Source of the DNA: Perognathus longimembris pacificus
Lineage: Eukaryota; Chordata; Mammalia; Rodentia; Heteromyidae
Length of the DNA: 64,000 nt
Direction: 5' to 3'
Assembly (NCBI RefSeq): GCF_023159225.1
Contig: NC_063161.1
Location: 120,752,958-120,816,957 of the forward strand
Shown piece after piece: positions 28,501-36,150 of the stretch. Every line of letters begins with the position of its first letter. The stretch's first letter is position 1. The translations under genes and the position numbers were made by a program. The notes below the pieces were generated by a model. That model was not told the DNA's origin, did no database searches, and worked only from the letters and a program-made list of their open reading frames with translations.

Positions 28501-31500
28501 ACTGATAGCATGATACCCAGTACTAAGAGTTCTTATGCATATGCTGATAGTCCTCTTCGGATCTGTGTTAAACACTAAACTTGGGCCTTTGAGTAGGGCT
28601 TTTGGAATTGGTCGTACAAACCATGCAACTGACATAATGTCCTTAGAAGAACACTAAAATGGAAGGAAAAAGAAAACATTCCTCTAAAAGGAGTTTGTTA
28701 CCTTCATGTTGAAATGAAATCCTACCATGTTTAGATACCTCTAGGATGATGTTGCTGTTTTCCCCCCTTGCTATCATTCCTATAAAAATAAATGGTTAAA
28801 CACAGGCTTCTCTTCTCAGTCACTCAATAAGACTGATAGTGTTTCCATTGTGCCCATCTTAGAGCTGAAACCTGACATAGTCCATGCTCTTGCTCTTGCC
28901 CTGATATTGCAGGACCCGGTCAACTACACAGCACTTATGAAGAACACGTGTCACAAGCTCACTTCTACCAAGCTACCCACTAAGTCATACACCCAAATTG
29001 TCAATATACTGAGTCCTTCTTAGGTATGTGCAATCTCCCTATTCCATAGGAATCCATTGTTTTGCTTCAATAAGTACCATCTGTCATTTAGCAACAGGAT
29101 AGCAATTAAGAAATAAATGCATGGCTGACTAAAGCAACTTTTCCCAACTAGAAAGGAAAGGCAACATCAGACATTTCTTGACTTGGAACACATTGTAAAT
29201 GATCCGTAACATGCCCACCTTGCCTCAGCTAATTTCCAACGCCTAGAAATAGTGACTTTCATTTCCCCCTAAAACTACAAAGAGCTTTTCCTGTTGCTTC
29301 TGTTTTCCTCTGCTAGAAATTTCTCAATGCTCATAAAGTTCAAGCCTTAGGTTATATCTTTGAGATTATTAACAAATGCAAGAATGTCTCTGTAGATTGG
29401 GAGTGAGAAAAGGCAATGCAAAATCATTTCTGACACCTCCGAAGTAGATTAAGTTCCTTATGACATAGAAGTTTGAACTGATGAGCATAGCGTGGGGTTT
29501 TCTTCTAGGTTTGCTTTTAGCTGAAAACAGCAGTTGCTCAAATTGTCGAGTCACCCGACAGTTGTAAACTGTGATGACACTTACTCATGTGGGGGTAGAA
29601 AGAGAAGAGAATGTTGTTTTGACAGTCATTTAGTGTTTCATACTCTGAAACAGCATTTTTACTTTTTAGGAAACTAGAGGAAGCTTAGAATTGAAGTCAC
29701 CCATGCCAACTTTACGTAGGTGATTAATCATCTACAAAGTCTATCATGTACACATTGCTCCATAAGGGCATCAAACAGAAAACAGAGGCTGGCAGAGTTT
29801 GTCACTCACTTACTAGTAGGCTCCAGTTACCCTAAATGTGGGGAATAAAAACCCCTGGAAGAGGGTGACTAATTTCTGATTACTCTGCACAAAAAATGCA
29901 ATGCAAGAAATTATAGTTATCCTCAAAATGCAGCATGTCTGCTAGGGATTTGTGCAGAACCACAAAGGGATAGGGAAATGGCATTATCTCATAGACATGT
30001 TTATATTTTTAGAGCAAACTGTCTTCTCAAGGAAAAGTCATGTCCTTTTCCCTTTTCCTACCTTCTTTCCCACCCAAAAAGGTGTTGGCTTTACAATAAA
30101 CAAGAACTATTGCAGCTAAAAAGCACTGAGAACGTTCAGGAAACTTTATAGAAATTTAAAATTAATATAAGCAAGCCTAAATAAAATCAAGGATTTAAAA
30201 GTGAAAATCAAAGCTTATTTTGGAGTTTTACCTTTTCCAAATGAAAAGAATCTGACTGTCATATTTGTCAAAATCCATGAGTGACCACAGAACTGGATTA
30301 AGTAATAGATGAAGAGGTAGGCACTCTTCCTATACCTGGAAATACAAGAAAATGCTATTAAATACTTCTTTCATAATTATCCTTTCAATATTGTTCATAT
30401 GTCCTTTATTGTACTGGTCAGCACGAGCAAGCAAAAGAAAAAGATTCTATATCGAAGTCTTTTATTTGGTTTTCCCCCAAACACATTCAATTTTGAAGCA
30501 ACTGGCAAATGCACACTATCTGCTAAAGTGGATATGCTGTTTGCATAAAACCCAATATAGTTCCTTCTTTAATATCTACCTTCATCTTTGATTAAACTCT
30601 AAGCCTGGTGCCGGTGGCTCACACTTGTAACCAAGAGGCTGAGATCTGAAAATTGTGGCTCACAGTCAGGCAGGGCAAGAAAATGTGGGCAGCTCTTATC
30701 TCCAATTAACCACTTTAAAAAAAAAAAAAAAGAGGGAAGGACAGCTGTGGATCAAGTGGTAGAGCAGCAGCCTTGACAATAAAAGTCCAGGGACAGTGCC
30801 CAGGCCCTGAGTTCAAGCTCAGATAATAATGAAAGTGTGTGTGTGTGTTGGGATGGGGGGGGAAACTTCCTGCTCTAACTGAAAAGATAGCTTCGACTAT
30901 TTGGAGGGGAAACAGGGGTACAAAGGGATCGACCTACTTAATTACTTAATTTGTGTTCCAGTAGGTCAGCCTGCTGCATGTAAAAGTTGAGAGACAAGTG
31001 GTTGATACTTACAGTGAGGTCATGACAGCTAGGATCCCAAACGGTATATGATGTAGTAACTGGACACACCTGGCATTGTGTGATGGGGTTAGTATGTCTT
31101 ATACTCGTATTTTGCAAGAGAAGATCATTTCCTTTCTTAGATGCACATAGAAAGCAGTTGAGCTGCTCAGACCCCTCCCCCCTCCTTGAAAAGGGAAGTC
31201 AAGCTGAGTTTTAAACATGGGTTGTACGCTACTGGGGAGATGACTAAGGTTGACAGATGTGGTGTTTGGAGAAATTCAGGGGAAAAAACCCAACAAGTGT
31301 TTAAAGTGCTTGCTGGAGCTTCCAATAGATGGCAGGTTGGTGCTGTCAGTATAAAGATTTTCTCCCAGTGGGTAATGGGGTGATGTGACTTGCGAGGGGG
31401 GGGGGGGGGGGGAGTTAAGTTAGCTGTGTAATTAGCTGTGTAGCAGACACACCAGATGGGTAGGTAGAAGAGTTTTTATGGTCACTCAGCAGATAACATT

Positions 31501-32099
31501 AACTACTAAAAGCTTTGGAGAGAGTAACTATTCCCTCCATCTCATTGGAATCTCCTGGCTTGGCAGTGAACACAGGCACGCCCAGGCCCTAGAGTTTCTG
31601 CCCTGGTGAGCGCGTGTGAACAGTGCTGGGGGACAGCAGGAAGATCTCAGGCCCACCGCGAGAAGCCATCAGAGTCCAGGGGGCAGGGGAAGGAGGCAAG
31701 GAAAGAAAGCAGGGCAGGGGGCAGGGGAAGGAGGCCGGGCAGGCGGGACTGACAGCACGCCCGAAGCAAAGAAGTGGGCAGCCCGGTGCCTGGCTTTCCC
31801 ACTTCCTCATCTCCGGGGGTGGGGGTGGGGAGGCGCACAGAACCTTCTTCGTGGAGTTACGGATAAAATCAAATAAGCGAGTCCCTGTGAGGAACTCTGG
31901 GGAGTACAAAGCGCAGGGTCGGTTGGGTGGCCCCGCACCAGCGGGTGCCTGCTTGTAATGTGGGGATCCCGACTCCCCTCCTCCCCTCCTCCGCCCCCCC
32001 CCCCCCGCCTAACCGGCTCATCTCCCGCCCCCTCCCCTCGGACCTAGGATGAGCGCCCTACCTGGGCTGCAGCCAGGCTGGCAGCGCCAAGGGTCCCAT
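5935..32099 (-). CDS. HACD4: HACD4, very-long-chain (3R)-3-hydroxyacyl-CoA dehydratase 4 (PTPLAD2), complete
   Basis: HACD enzymes carry out the third step of very-long-chain fatty-acid elongation in the ER membrane, dehydrating 3-hydroxyacyl-CoA to trans-2-enoyl-CoA. Seven coding exons on the - strand join in frame: 32099-32062, 30335-30232, 27998-27871, 18897-18785, 15011-14905, 11362-11237 and 6014-5935. Together they are 696 nt, or 231 residues plus TGA (human about 232). Each intron has GT...AG ends and matching phase. The family catalytic pair is present, Tyr156 and Glu163, in YPLCVLAE. Hydrophobic segments spread along the chain fit a multi-pass protein, and the end KKKI fits a dilysine ER-retrieval signal. 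The start is MGPLALPAWLQP, as in mammalian orthologues. The gene looks intact. Its 3' end faces FOCAD and its CpG promoter faces the intergenic side. Confidence 0.95.
6500..6785 (-). mobile_element. Old dimeric SINE (ID-like and B1-like parts)
   Basis: On the - strand it shows 7SL/B1-like phrases (AGCCTGTAATTCCAGGTG-type and GGCTAGCCCAAGAAAAAAAG) and an ID-like segment with CTTGCCTAGCAAAAACAAGG. It is strongly diverged, in HACD4 intron 6, and the family is not assigned. Confidence 0.4.
7378..7492 (+). mobile_element. Solitary Geo module without a left SINE half
   Basis: ACAGAAGTGGCGCTGTAGCTCAAGTGGTAGAG... to ...CCAAGTTCAAGACTCACAACTGAC, then an A12 tail. This is the right half of IDL-Geo only; the sequence upstream (7320-7377) is not ID-like. 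It is followed directly by a long GT repeat. Confidence 0.75.
7516..7560 (+). repeat. (GT)n microsatellite
   Basis: About 22 uninterrupted GT units, seeded just after the A-tailed Geo module, in HACD4 intron 6. Confidence 0.95.
8220..10540 (-). mobile_element. Old LINE-1 5' region (antisense), interrupted by an IDL-Geo SINE
   Basis: The + strand reads like the antisense of ancient mammalian L1 5' ends: ATTGAGCTCTATAGCC, ATTTCTGTTTGGTTCTTTTT, then a T-rich stretch, a GTGTTCC/CATTGCTTG region, and GC-richer sequence with repeated GCAGTAG motifs, ending CTATCTTGAAATCCCACC. No ORF survives. The assignment rests on remembered phrase order and is only moderately secure. Confidence 0.4.
9465..9662 (-). 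mobile_element. IDL-Geo SINE (antisense)
   Basis: Read on the - strand: ID-like left half (GGCTGGGAATGTGGCTTAAT) with CAATTCCTCAGTACC, then the Geo half ending CAAGCCCTAAGACTGGCC. It is more diverged than the copies at 34.9 and 58 kb. No clear target-site duplication was found. Confidence 0.75.
10562..10808 (-). mobile_element. Old composite SINE, antisense
   Basis: The ordered phrases TGAACTGAGGTCCTCATG, GGTGCTCTATCACTTGAGCC, AGAGATAAGAGTCTCACAGA and GAATAGCTAGCAATATAGGC match the 7SL-like plus tRNA-like composite SINEs elsewhere in the window, with many substitutions. Confidence 0.5.
11237..11362 (-). CDS. HACD4: HACD4 coding exon 6
   Basis: Encodes residues 164-205, starting AFAIYQSLPYFESF and ending with a hydrophobic YVLKLYLMMLFI segment. 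Acceptor TTTAAACAG, donor GTGAGT; it ends in phase 1. Confidence 0.95.
12373..12597 (+). mobile_element. Composite SINE: 7SL-like head plus Geo module
   Basis: Head: TCTAGTTACTCAGGAGGCGG, CTTGAAGCCAGCCCAGGCAA, AAGTCGGTGAGACTCCCATC. Right part: AGCCAGAAATGGAGCTGTGG..., ...CCTTGAGTTCAAGCCCC..., then an A-rich tail. It lies in HACD4 intron 5. Confidence 0.7.
13075..13395 (-). mobile_element. Old dimeric SINE, antisense
   Basis: GATACTGGGGTCTGCACTCAGGG and CCAAGGCTGACCTCAAACTG followed by CACTAACCACTGG are diverged tRNA-like and 7SL-like SINE phrases. It is inserted in an old L1 3' UTR in HACD4 intron 5. Confidence 0.45.
13400..13495 (-). mobile_element. Short LINE-1 3' tip (antisense)
   Basis: TTATTATCAAACTGAATTAC, AGAGAGGTTACATTTTCATA and CACTAGGCATTGGATACATT match the 3' tip of the L1 copies at 26.2 and 26.9 kb. 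A T-rich run at the left is the poly(A) tail on the - strand. Confidence 0.65.
14905..15011 (-). CDS. HACD4: HACD4 coding exon 5 (catalytic residues)
   Basis: Encodes YTYSMLSVIGTSYAV... to WMPIYPLCVLAE (residues 129-163). It carries Tyr156 and Glu163, spaced seven residues apart as in the HACD/PHS1 family. Acceptor CTTCCAG, donor GTAAGA; it ends in phase 1. Confidence 0.95.
15625..15790 (+). mobile_element. MER5-like non-autonomous hAT DNA transposon remnant
   Basis: Phrases in the order expected of MER5A/B: ACATCAGAATCATATAGATAACTTG, then ACAGCACAAATTGC, GATTCAATTTGATGC, AAGAAGCTCCAGGTGA and CTACAAACCATACTTTGAGAA. Terminal inverted repeats are too eroded to define exact ends. It lies in HACD4 intron 4. 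Confidence 0.6.
15800..16035. mobile_element. Ancient L1-type or other interspersed repeat fragment
   Basis: CAGAGGTTAGTGCCAGTTTT, TATATCCTTCCAAAAATG and the TATATAATGCATATAATATA run recall a common old mammalian repeat with a '...ATATCCTTCCAGA...ATGCATATA...' core. Family and strand are uncertain. Confidence 0.35.
16290..17045 (-). mobile_element. LINE-1 ORF2 fragment (antisense), split by a small retrocopy
   Basis: The + strand reads as antisense L1 ORF2: GCTTTGTAGAAAGTTTTGAAATTGGG, TTGTTCTGACTATTC, TAGGCATTTCACTAAATCTGC, TTGTATTCTACAACTTCATTAAG, then after an 86-bp insertion CTTGCTAGTAGAG, CTTCCAGTACAATGCTGGAC and AAAGAGTGGACATCATTACT. It is full of stops and lies in HACD4 intron 4. Confidence 0.65.
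16735..16844 (-). pseudogene. Retrocopied mRNA 3' end (86 bp) with 12-bp target-site duplication
   Basis: Direct repeats AGATTGTGGATT at 16735-16746 and 16833-16844 flank a foreign segment, 16747-16832. On the - strand it ends CTAATAAAATGTTATAAAATT followed by an A run: an AATAAA signal about 15 bases before a poly(A) tail, the mark of a reverse-transcribed polyadenylated mRNA. It carries no SINE or L1 phrases. The parent transcript is not recognised. Confidence 0.65.
17190..17570 (+). mobile_element. Ancient LINE-1 ORF2/3' UTR fragment
   Basis: Classic L1M phrases in order: AACTATCCATCAGCTGAG, AATAGAATATTATTTAGTCAC, GATACTGATACATGCTACAAC, ACCTTGAAAATATTATGCTG, GTCACAAAAGATCACG, TTGATTCCATTTATTTGAAA and GGCAGCCAGGAGTTGG. 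It lies in HACD4 intron 4. Confidence 0.7.
18116..18129 (+). repeat. G14 homopolymer
   Basis: Fourteen consecutive G in HACD4 intron 4. A C11 run lies at 18345-18355. Both are prone to length errors in assembly. Confidence 0.9.
18785..18897 (-). CDS. HACD4: HACD4 coding exon 4
   Basis: Begins LTERIIVLFGVITSQEE and ends WNLLDMV plus two bases of Arg128. The acceptor is TTTGTTAG. A second AG seven bases downstream (CTCACAG) would shift the frame and is not used. The donor is GTAAGA. Confidence 0.94.
19320..19720 (+). other. Probable ancient dispersed repeat, family unassigned
   Basis: GGATTTGGGCTAGAATGTAAAG, AGGATTTTGAATGGCAGG, TTTTATCCAATAGGTCATT and GGAGTAATATGATC recall a widespread old mammalian repeat with '...GACTTTATCC...GGGAGTGACATGATC...' wording. 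Open frames on the - strand here (19443-19770) look like chance. It lies in HACD4 intron 3 just upstream of exon 4. Confidence 0.3.
20328..20483 (-). mobile_element. Composite SINE fragment (7SL-like head), antisense
   Basis: ACCACAGCTCCATTTCAGGC, ATTCTCATGGACTTCCCTGC, CAGGCTGGCTTTGAACTACC and CAGATCTCAGCCTCCTGAG followed by GCCACTGGTGTCTGAC are the antisense of the 7SL-like head and the start of the Geo module. Confidence 0.65.
21784..22012 (-). mobile_element. IDL-Geo SINE with 13-bp target-site duplication
   Basis: Antisense dimer between duplications TTCTGGTATTTTT at 21784-21796 and 22000-22012. Poly(T) at the left is its A tail. The - strand starts GGGGCTGGTAATATGGCC and ends in a Geo half with GAGTTCAAGTCCC. 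It lies in HACD4 intron 3. Confidence 0.85.
23302..23516 (+). mobile_element. IDL-Geo SINE
   Basis: GGGGCTGGGGATATAGCCTAG... to ...CCCCAGGACTGGC followed by about 20 A. Both halves are well preserved, so it is a young copy. I found no convincing target-site duplication. HACD4 intron 3. Confidence 0.88.
25781..26095 (+). other. Antisense open frame in HACD4 intron 3, 104 codons, unrecognised
   Basis: An ATG-to-TGA frame with many Cys and charged residues, including a CAVPDAKNGVCAICLDH stretch. It lies in a slightly GC-richer block (25590-26100) that shows no SINE or L1 phrases and ends about 100 bp before an L1 insertion. I do not recognise the product. A chance frame or a decayed retrocopy are both possible. 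Confidence 0.2.
26186..26552 (+). mobile_element. 5'-truncated LINE-1 3' end with 15-bp target-site duplication
   Basis: The 336-bp body (26201-26537) holds the L1 3' UTR: CAAAGGACTACAAAAGCAAT, a polypurine tract near 26400-26450, CAAGAAATGTATCCAATGCC, CTCTCTGTACATCAGTTTGA and an AATAAAAATTTAAAAAAAA tail. Duplications AAATATTGAGAACAT lie at 26186-26200 and 26538-26552. Confidence 0.88.
26930..27640 (-). mobile_element. LINE-1 ORF2 C-terminus plus 3' UTR (antisense)
   Basis: The - strand frame ending at 27439 encodes the typical L1 ORF2 end: CPSVDEWIRKMWYIYTMEFY followed by an acidic/basic stretch. Downstream is the same 3' UTR as at 26201-26537, with polypurine tract and A-rich tail at about 26930. 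This copy is what identifies the other 3'-only fragments in the window as L1. It lies about 230 bp from HACD4 exon 3. Confidence 0.88.
27871..27998 (-). CDS. HACD4: HACD4 coding exon 3
   Basis: Completes Asp48, then encodes SMVDTFYAIGLVM... through HLFPRFLQ (residues 49-90). Acceptor ...CACACAG, donor GTAGGT. It ends in phase 0. Confidence 0.94.
28077..28212 (+). mobile_element. Solitary ID-type SINE (left monomer only) with 13-bp duplication
   Basis: GGGGCTGGGATGTAGCTCAGTGG..., ...GGGTTTGATCCCCAGTACC, then an A-rich tail. It has clear tRNA-Ala-like A and B boxes and no Geo half. Duplications AAGAATGCAACAG lie at 28077-28089 and 28200-28212. HACD4 intron 2. Confidence 0.88.
30232..30335 (-). 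CDS. HACD4: HACD4 coding exon 2
   Basis: The acceptor TTTCCAG precedes G30335. It encodes YRKSAYLFIYYLIQ... through TVRFFSFGK (residues 14-47) with the first predicted membrane segment. The donor GTAAAA follows; it ends in phase 1. Confidence 0.94.
30606..30828 (+). mobile_element. Composite SINE: 7SL-like head plus Geo module
   Basis: GCCTGGTGCCGGTGGCTCAC, GAGGCTGAGATCTGA, TCTTATCTCCAATTAACCAC, then an internal A run, ACAGCTGTGGATCAAGTGG and CCAGGCCCTGAGTTCAAGC. A short GT repeat follows. HACD4 intron 1. Confidence 0.75.
31396..31412 (+). repeat. G17 homopolymer
   Basis: Seventeen consecutive G in HACD4 intron 1, about 650 bp from exon 1. A C13 run lies at 31994-32006 next to exon 1. Confidence 0.9.
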
Positions 32100-32540
32100 G
32101 GGCGGCGGGGACCTCCGGCACGTCGGGGAAGCGGCGCGGGGCCGGCGGGGCGAGCAGGGCGCAGCGCGGAAGGGCGGGGCCTTTCCACACTCCGCGATCT
32201 CAAAAAAAAAAAAAAAAAAAAAAAAAACCTACACAAAATAAAGCCCCGAGTTCGGCCTCGGGCCAGAGACGAGAGCCGAGTTCCGGCAGCGCTGCCCTGC
32301 AATGGCGGTCCAGGGCGCAGAGCGTGCGCTACCGGCCCCGACCAAACACGGCTGCGATCCGGGTTTACCAGGCGGGTCACAGGCTCCTGGTACTTGAGTT
32401 GCGACGCACCCCCTCTCCCGCCCCAGGACCGCCGCAGAAGTGAGCACACCCGGGCGACTTCGCAGGTGTAAGCCCAGCCCCACACTGCCCAGCGGGGTGC
32501 ACAGATAGGCAGAATGAGGGTAGGCGAGCGCATCTCTCAC
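31560..32540 (-). promoter_or_regulatory. HACD4: HACD4 CpG-island promoter
   Basis: The GC content and CpG density rise sharply relative to the rest of the window, most strongly at 32040-32480. The ATG-containing exon lies inside. An Sp1-type GC box GGGCGGGGC is at 32172-32180, upstream of the start in gene direction, and no TATA box is evident. The exact transcription start cannot be placed. Long overlapping open frames here (for example 32018-32533 on the - strand) are a by-product of GC richness. An A26 run (T26 in gene sense) lies at 32202-32227 inside the island. Confidence 0.75.
32062..32099 (-). CDS. HACD4: HACD4 coding exon 1
   Basis: ATG at 32099-32097 in a GCCGCCCATGG context (G at +4). 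It encodes MGPLALPAWLQP plus two bases of a split Arg codon. The donor GTAGGG starts at 32061. The exon lies inside the CpG island. Confidence 0.93.
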
Positions 32541-32704
32541 AACCAGGACCTGTGAGAGAGATTCAGAAAAGAAGTTGGTGTCTCTCTTCACACTCTCAGC
32601 TGCAGTCCTCACCCACCCCTTCTGAAACTCATTCTAGAAACGGTTCCATCACCTCTCTTTTGGGCTCCTCTCTCTCCTTTCTCCACAGTTGAAGAACATC
32701 TTCA

Positions 32705-32942
32705 AATCCCTACCACATAGGGCTTTTCCACTTGAGCCATGTGCTCAGCACTCAGTCTCAGGCCATAATCCATCCAAGGCGCCCAGTGTCTGGGATCACA
32801 GGTGTGTACCACTGCTACTGGCCTGTTGGTTGAGGGGGAGTCTTGTTGCCTTTTCTCCCTGGGCTTCCTTGAAATGTGATCTTCTAATTTTTGCCTGCAA
32901 TGTAGCTGGGACTTCAAACATGTACCACCATGCTCAGTTGGA
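32705..32942 (-). mobile_element. Old 7SL/B1-like dimeric SINE, antisense
   Basis: TCTGGGATCACAGGTGTGTACCACTGC and TGTAGCTGGGACTTCAAACATGTACCACCATGC are two tandem antisense 7SL-like segments. It lies just upstream of the HACD4 promoter. Confidence 0.6.
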
Positions 32943-34770
32943 AAGTCACATTCTTTCTTTCCTCTAGCAACCCAATTACCAAAAATAGCCAGCTAGCCTC
33001 CTCTGATCTGATGCTCTGCCTCCAGGCTACCCACCTTCAACCCAGATTACAACAGATTTGTTAACATTTGTTAAAACACAGTTCTGACCAAGCCTTTCTC
33101 TCAGAGTTCTTTGTTGAACCTCTGTGACATCTCATTTTGCTTTCATGATGAGCATGACATTTCCTTCACTCCTCTCCCACCATTAAAATTAGAACTACTT
33201 GCTTTTCCATGACTCCACCAGGCATTCTCTGGCCATGTTTGTGAAACATTTACTTTTTCCCAGCCCAGTAGTTAACTACCCACGCCCTATTCATTCTTTA
33301 AAGGATTTCCTGAGGTTCCCTGTGGGAAGCAGGCTGTGTTAATGTATGTCTGGCTTTAGAGCATCATTTTTAAGGCATTGCCTCCTCAACTAGATTACAC
33401 ATTCCAAGAAAGCTCTAGCTTCGACTAACAGTGAGGATTTGACTGGTTTAATGCTTGTAAAACATAGTTTCTTTGGCCAAAAGTACAGTTGTTGGAAAGA
33501 TTAAGAAGCTATACTGATGAAAATGGTTAACAACATTAGCAGTGTTTGTCTATTAAAGTGCAAGTGAATGCATGAACTAGGTCCATCATGCTCCAAATTT
33601 TAACCCAAATGAAAAACATTCAATGATGATTGCATTGCTGAAATGTGTAAGTGAACTTTCAGTCATTCATGTGCATAGAACGAGTTAGAGGCCAATGTAG
33701 TTCAAATAACTTTGAATTAATATCTTCTTGCCTTTGGAAGGCATTTTTAAAATTATTTAAATGTTCCAGGTTTTTGTTCCCTTGGATAAATGCTTGGGGT
33801 TTTTTTTTCCATTCAAAACAACATCAGTTTAGATGTTGTGTATATATTGAAATGTTGAAATATGTTTAATGGTAGTAACAGACTGGCTCAAGACTGTAAA
33901 AATTATATGACAAAAACAAAATTTAAATTATACAAAAATTTAAAAATTATATAAAATGTTAAAGCATACTACTATGTTTATGAACATCTGAAGAGGAATT
34001 TGATCTGATGGTTGAAAATCTGGACTTCAGACAATAATTATCCACTCATCCGTTGGTCCCTTCTTTGTCCATTATTTTTCTTTGTTTTCCCCTGTCTCTT
34101 GGTACTTTCATTTTTTGCATGTGACACTTTAGTGTGATTCACATGGAGAATATAAGCTCTGAGAAAGTACCCCATTACTCATTTTCTCTTCTATCAGCCA
34201 TACTAAAGAACTGGTGAATTCTGATTCCTATTAGATGAATGTTAAATCCAGACTTCTTATTTACTTTCCCCACCTGGAATGGTTCACCTTTTTCCTTACT
34301 CCCAATGCTATATAGAATAGGTCGAACTTTTCCCAGGCTTCTGGATCGATACAAGGTCTTAAAAACTCTGTGGTCCAATCGGCTTATTTTTCAGTAACAA
34401 GCAAATGAGTTGAAGATAGGAAGATAGGTTGAAATCTCATTCCATAGCACTGTGCAGAATTTCCCATCAGCTTATTTTAGTAGCCATTTACTGTAGCTAC
34501 TCTTCACATCAATTATCACTTTTTTTCAGCTGATATAAAACATTATTTCTACAATTCTTCAGAATTTTCACTTGGCTATTACTACTCCAGTCAGAAAACC
34601 AAATACTTCCTTGTTGTATATCATGTCTCACTCTAAACCCTGTCCTATTCCAAGAAAAGTGTTTTCAAATGACTAAGCAGGGGAAATCATATCCATTGTC
34701 TATGCCTTTACTTTCCTCACCAACCTCATGCTATATACTAGTATTTTCTATATTTGTTTCACAGTTCTTT
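32943..34770. other. Intergenic, nothing recognised
   Basis: AT-rich sequence upstream of HACD4 with no ORF of interest and no clear repeat family. Parts near 33080-33350 are slightly GC-richer and could be an old L2-type remnant, which I cannot confirm. Confidence 0.5.
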
Positions 34771-34774
34771 CCAT

Positions 34775-34932
34775 TATTTACCTAACTTAACCCTCAAAGC
34801 AACTGTATGTGGTGTGGGCTATTCTTACTGTAATTTTATTGATGAAGAAACAAATCAAAGCAGTTGAATATTTTGACCAAGATCACACAATTAACAAAGC
34901 TGAAATTAAGATAAGAGCCTTTGTCTGTCTTT
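34775..34932 (+). mobile_element. MIR-like fragment
   Basis: ACCCTCAAAGCAACTGTATG, TAATTTTATTGATGAAGAAAC and GACCAAGATCACACAATTAAC follow the MIR order (counts per tissue box, 'fraction of ATTTTACAGATGAGGAAAC', then 'CAAGGTCACACAGC'). Diverged. Confidence 0.5.
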
Positions 34933-35176
34933 AGATATTGGGTTCTTTTTTTTTTTTTTTTTTTTTTTGGCCAGTCCTGGGCCTTGGACTCAGGGCCTGA
35001 GCACTGTCCCTGGCTTCTTCCCGCTCAAGGCTAGCACTCTGCCACTTGAGCCACAGCGCCGCTTCTGGCCGTTTTCTGTATATGTGGTGCTGGGGAATTG
35101 AACCTAGGGCCTCGTGTATCCGAGGCAGGCACTCTTGCCACTAGGCTATATCCCCAGCCCCAGATATTGGGTTCTT
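34933..35176 (-). mobile_element. IDL-Geo SINE with 15-bp target-site duplication
   Basis: Antisense, with a T-rich run as its poly(A) tail. Duplications AGATATTGGGTTCTT lie at 34933-34947 and 35162-35176. Both halves are near-identical to the copies at 47.6 and 58.0 kb, so this belongs to a young subfamily. Confidence 0.92.
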
Positions 35177-35589
35177 GATCAGTCAGCTATATTAACTTAT
35201 TACATATTCTGGATTTAGTTTAGTTATATACAATGCTGTCAAAATTTTAACAGTATATATAAAACTTAAAGCTATGATTTCCAGAAGGAAGCATGGGAGA
35301 AAGATCTTTGCGGTCTTGAATTAGGTAATTTGTAGATAGTTTCTTCGGTATCTAATCAAGTTTGGTAGCTACTGCTGATCTTCAACAGACACTTGGCAAT
35401 GAATGAAAAGATAGCCTACAAGCTGAGAGGAAACACTAGTATTGATAAATTGCTTTGTTGAATTAGCAACTCCTTTGTATAACTATTCCAAGATAATAAA
35501 AATATTTTAAAAAAACCATAATAAATAAAGGACTTATATGTAAATGTATTTTAAAAACAAAGGTCAACAATATGATCAACACTCAAAAA

Positions 35590-36150
35590 CTTAGCAAAAC
35601 ATTTAAACATATTCTTCACCAAAGAAGATATATGGAAAGAACCTATCTTTCTTAGTGCTCTATCTTTGTTAACCATATGTTGTTATTTATTAGGGAAATA
35701 TAAACAAAACACAATGAGATGCCATTACACATTTGTGAGAGTATTACACATATTTATGAGGGTGGCTAAAATGAAAAATAGCACAATCTTTTCACCTCAA
35801 GTGTTAGTAAAGAAGTGTTATATCTCCCACCACTTTATTTATAATAGTCTAAGTCTGGAAACTGAATCTCCATCAATAGATGGCTAGGAAAACAAATAGT
35901 GGTATAGCCGTTCATGGAATATTGCTCAGCAATAAAAAGAAAATGAATTACTCATACAAGCATCAACATGGGTGAAACTCAAAATAGTTTTGCTGAGTGT
36001 TAGAATATAAATTTTAAAAGAGTACATATTTCATGAGTCCACTTATTTAAAATTCTAGGAAATGGAAACTAGCCTACGATGATAGAAGGCAAATCAGTGG
36101 TTTAAGAAAAGCTACAGGAAAGAAGTAACAGGAGGAACAGAGTGCAAGAA
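35590..36150 (+). mobile_element. Ancient LINE-1 ORF2/3' UTR fragment
   Basis: Ordered L1 phrases: TTCACCAAAGAAGATATATGG, AAAACACAATGAGATGCCATT, CTGAATCTCCATCAATAGATGG, GGAATATTGCTCAGCAATAAAA, ACATGGGTGAAACTCAAAATA and AGGCAAATCAGTGG. Stops throughout. Confidence 0.75.

Noticed and set aside
32018..32533. 171-codon - strand and 140-codon + strand frames in the CpG island
   Set aside because: They overlap HACD4 exon 1 and its promoter in other frames, include the A26/T26 run, and have the low-stop composition expected of GC-rich DNA.
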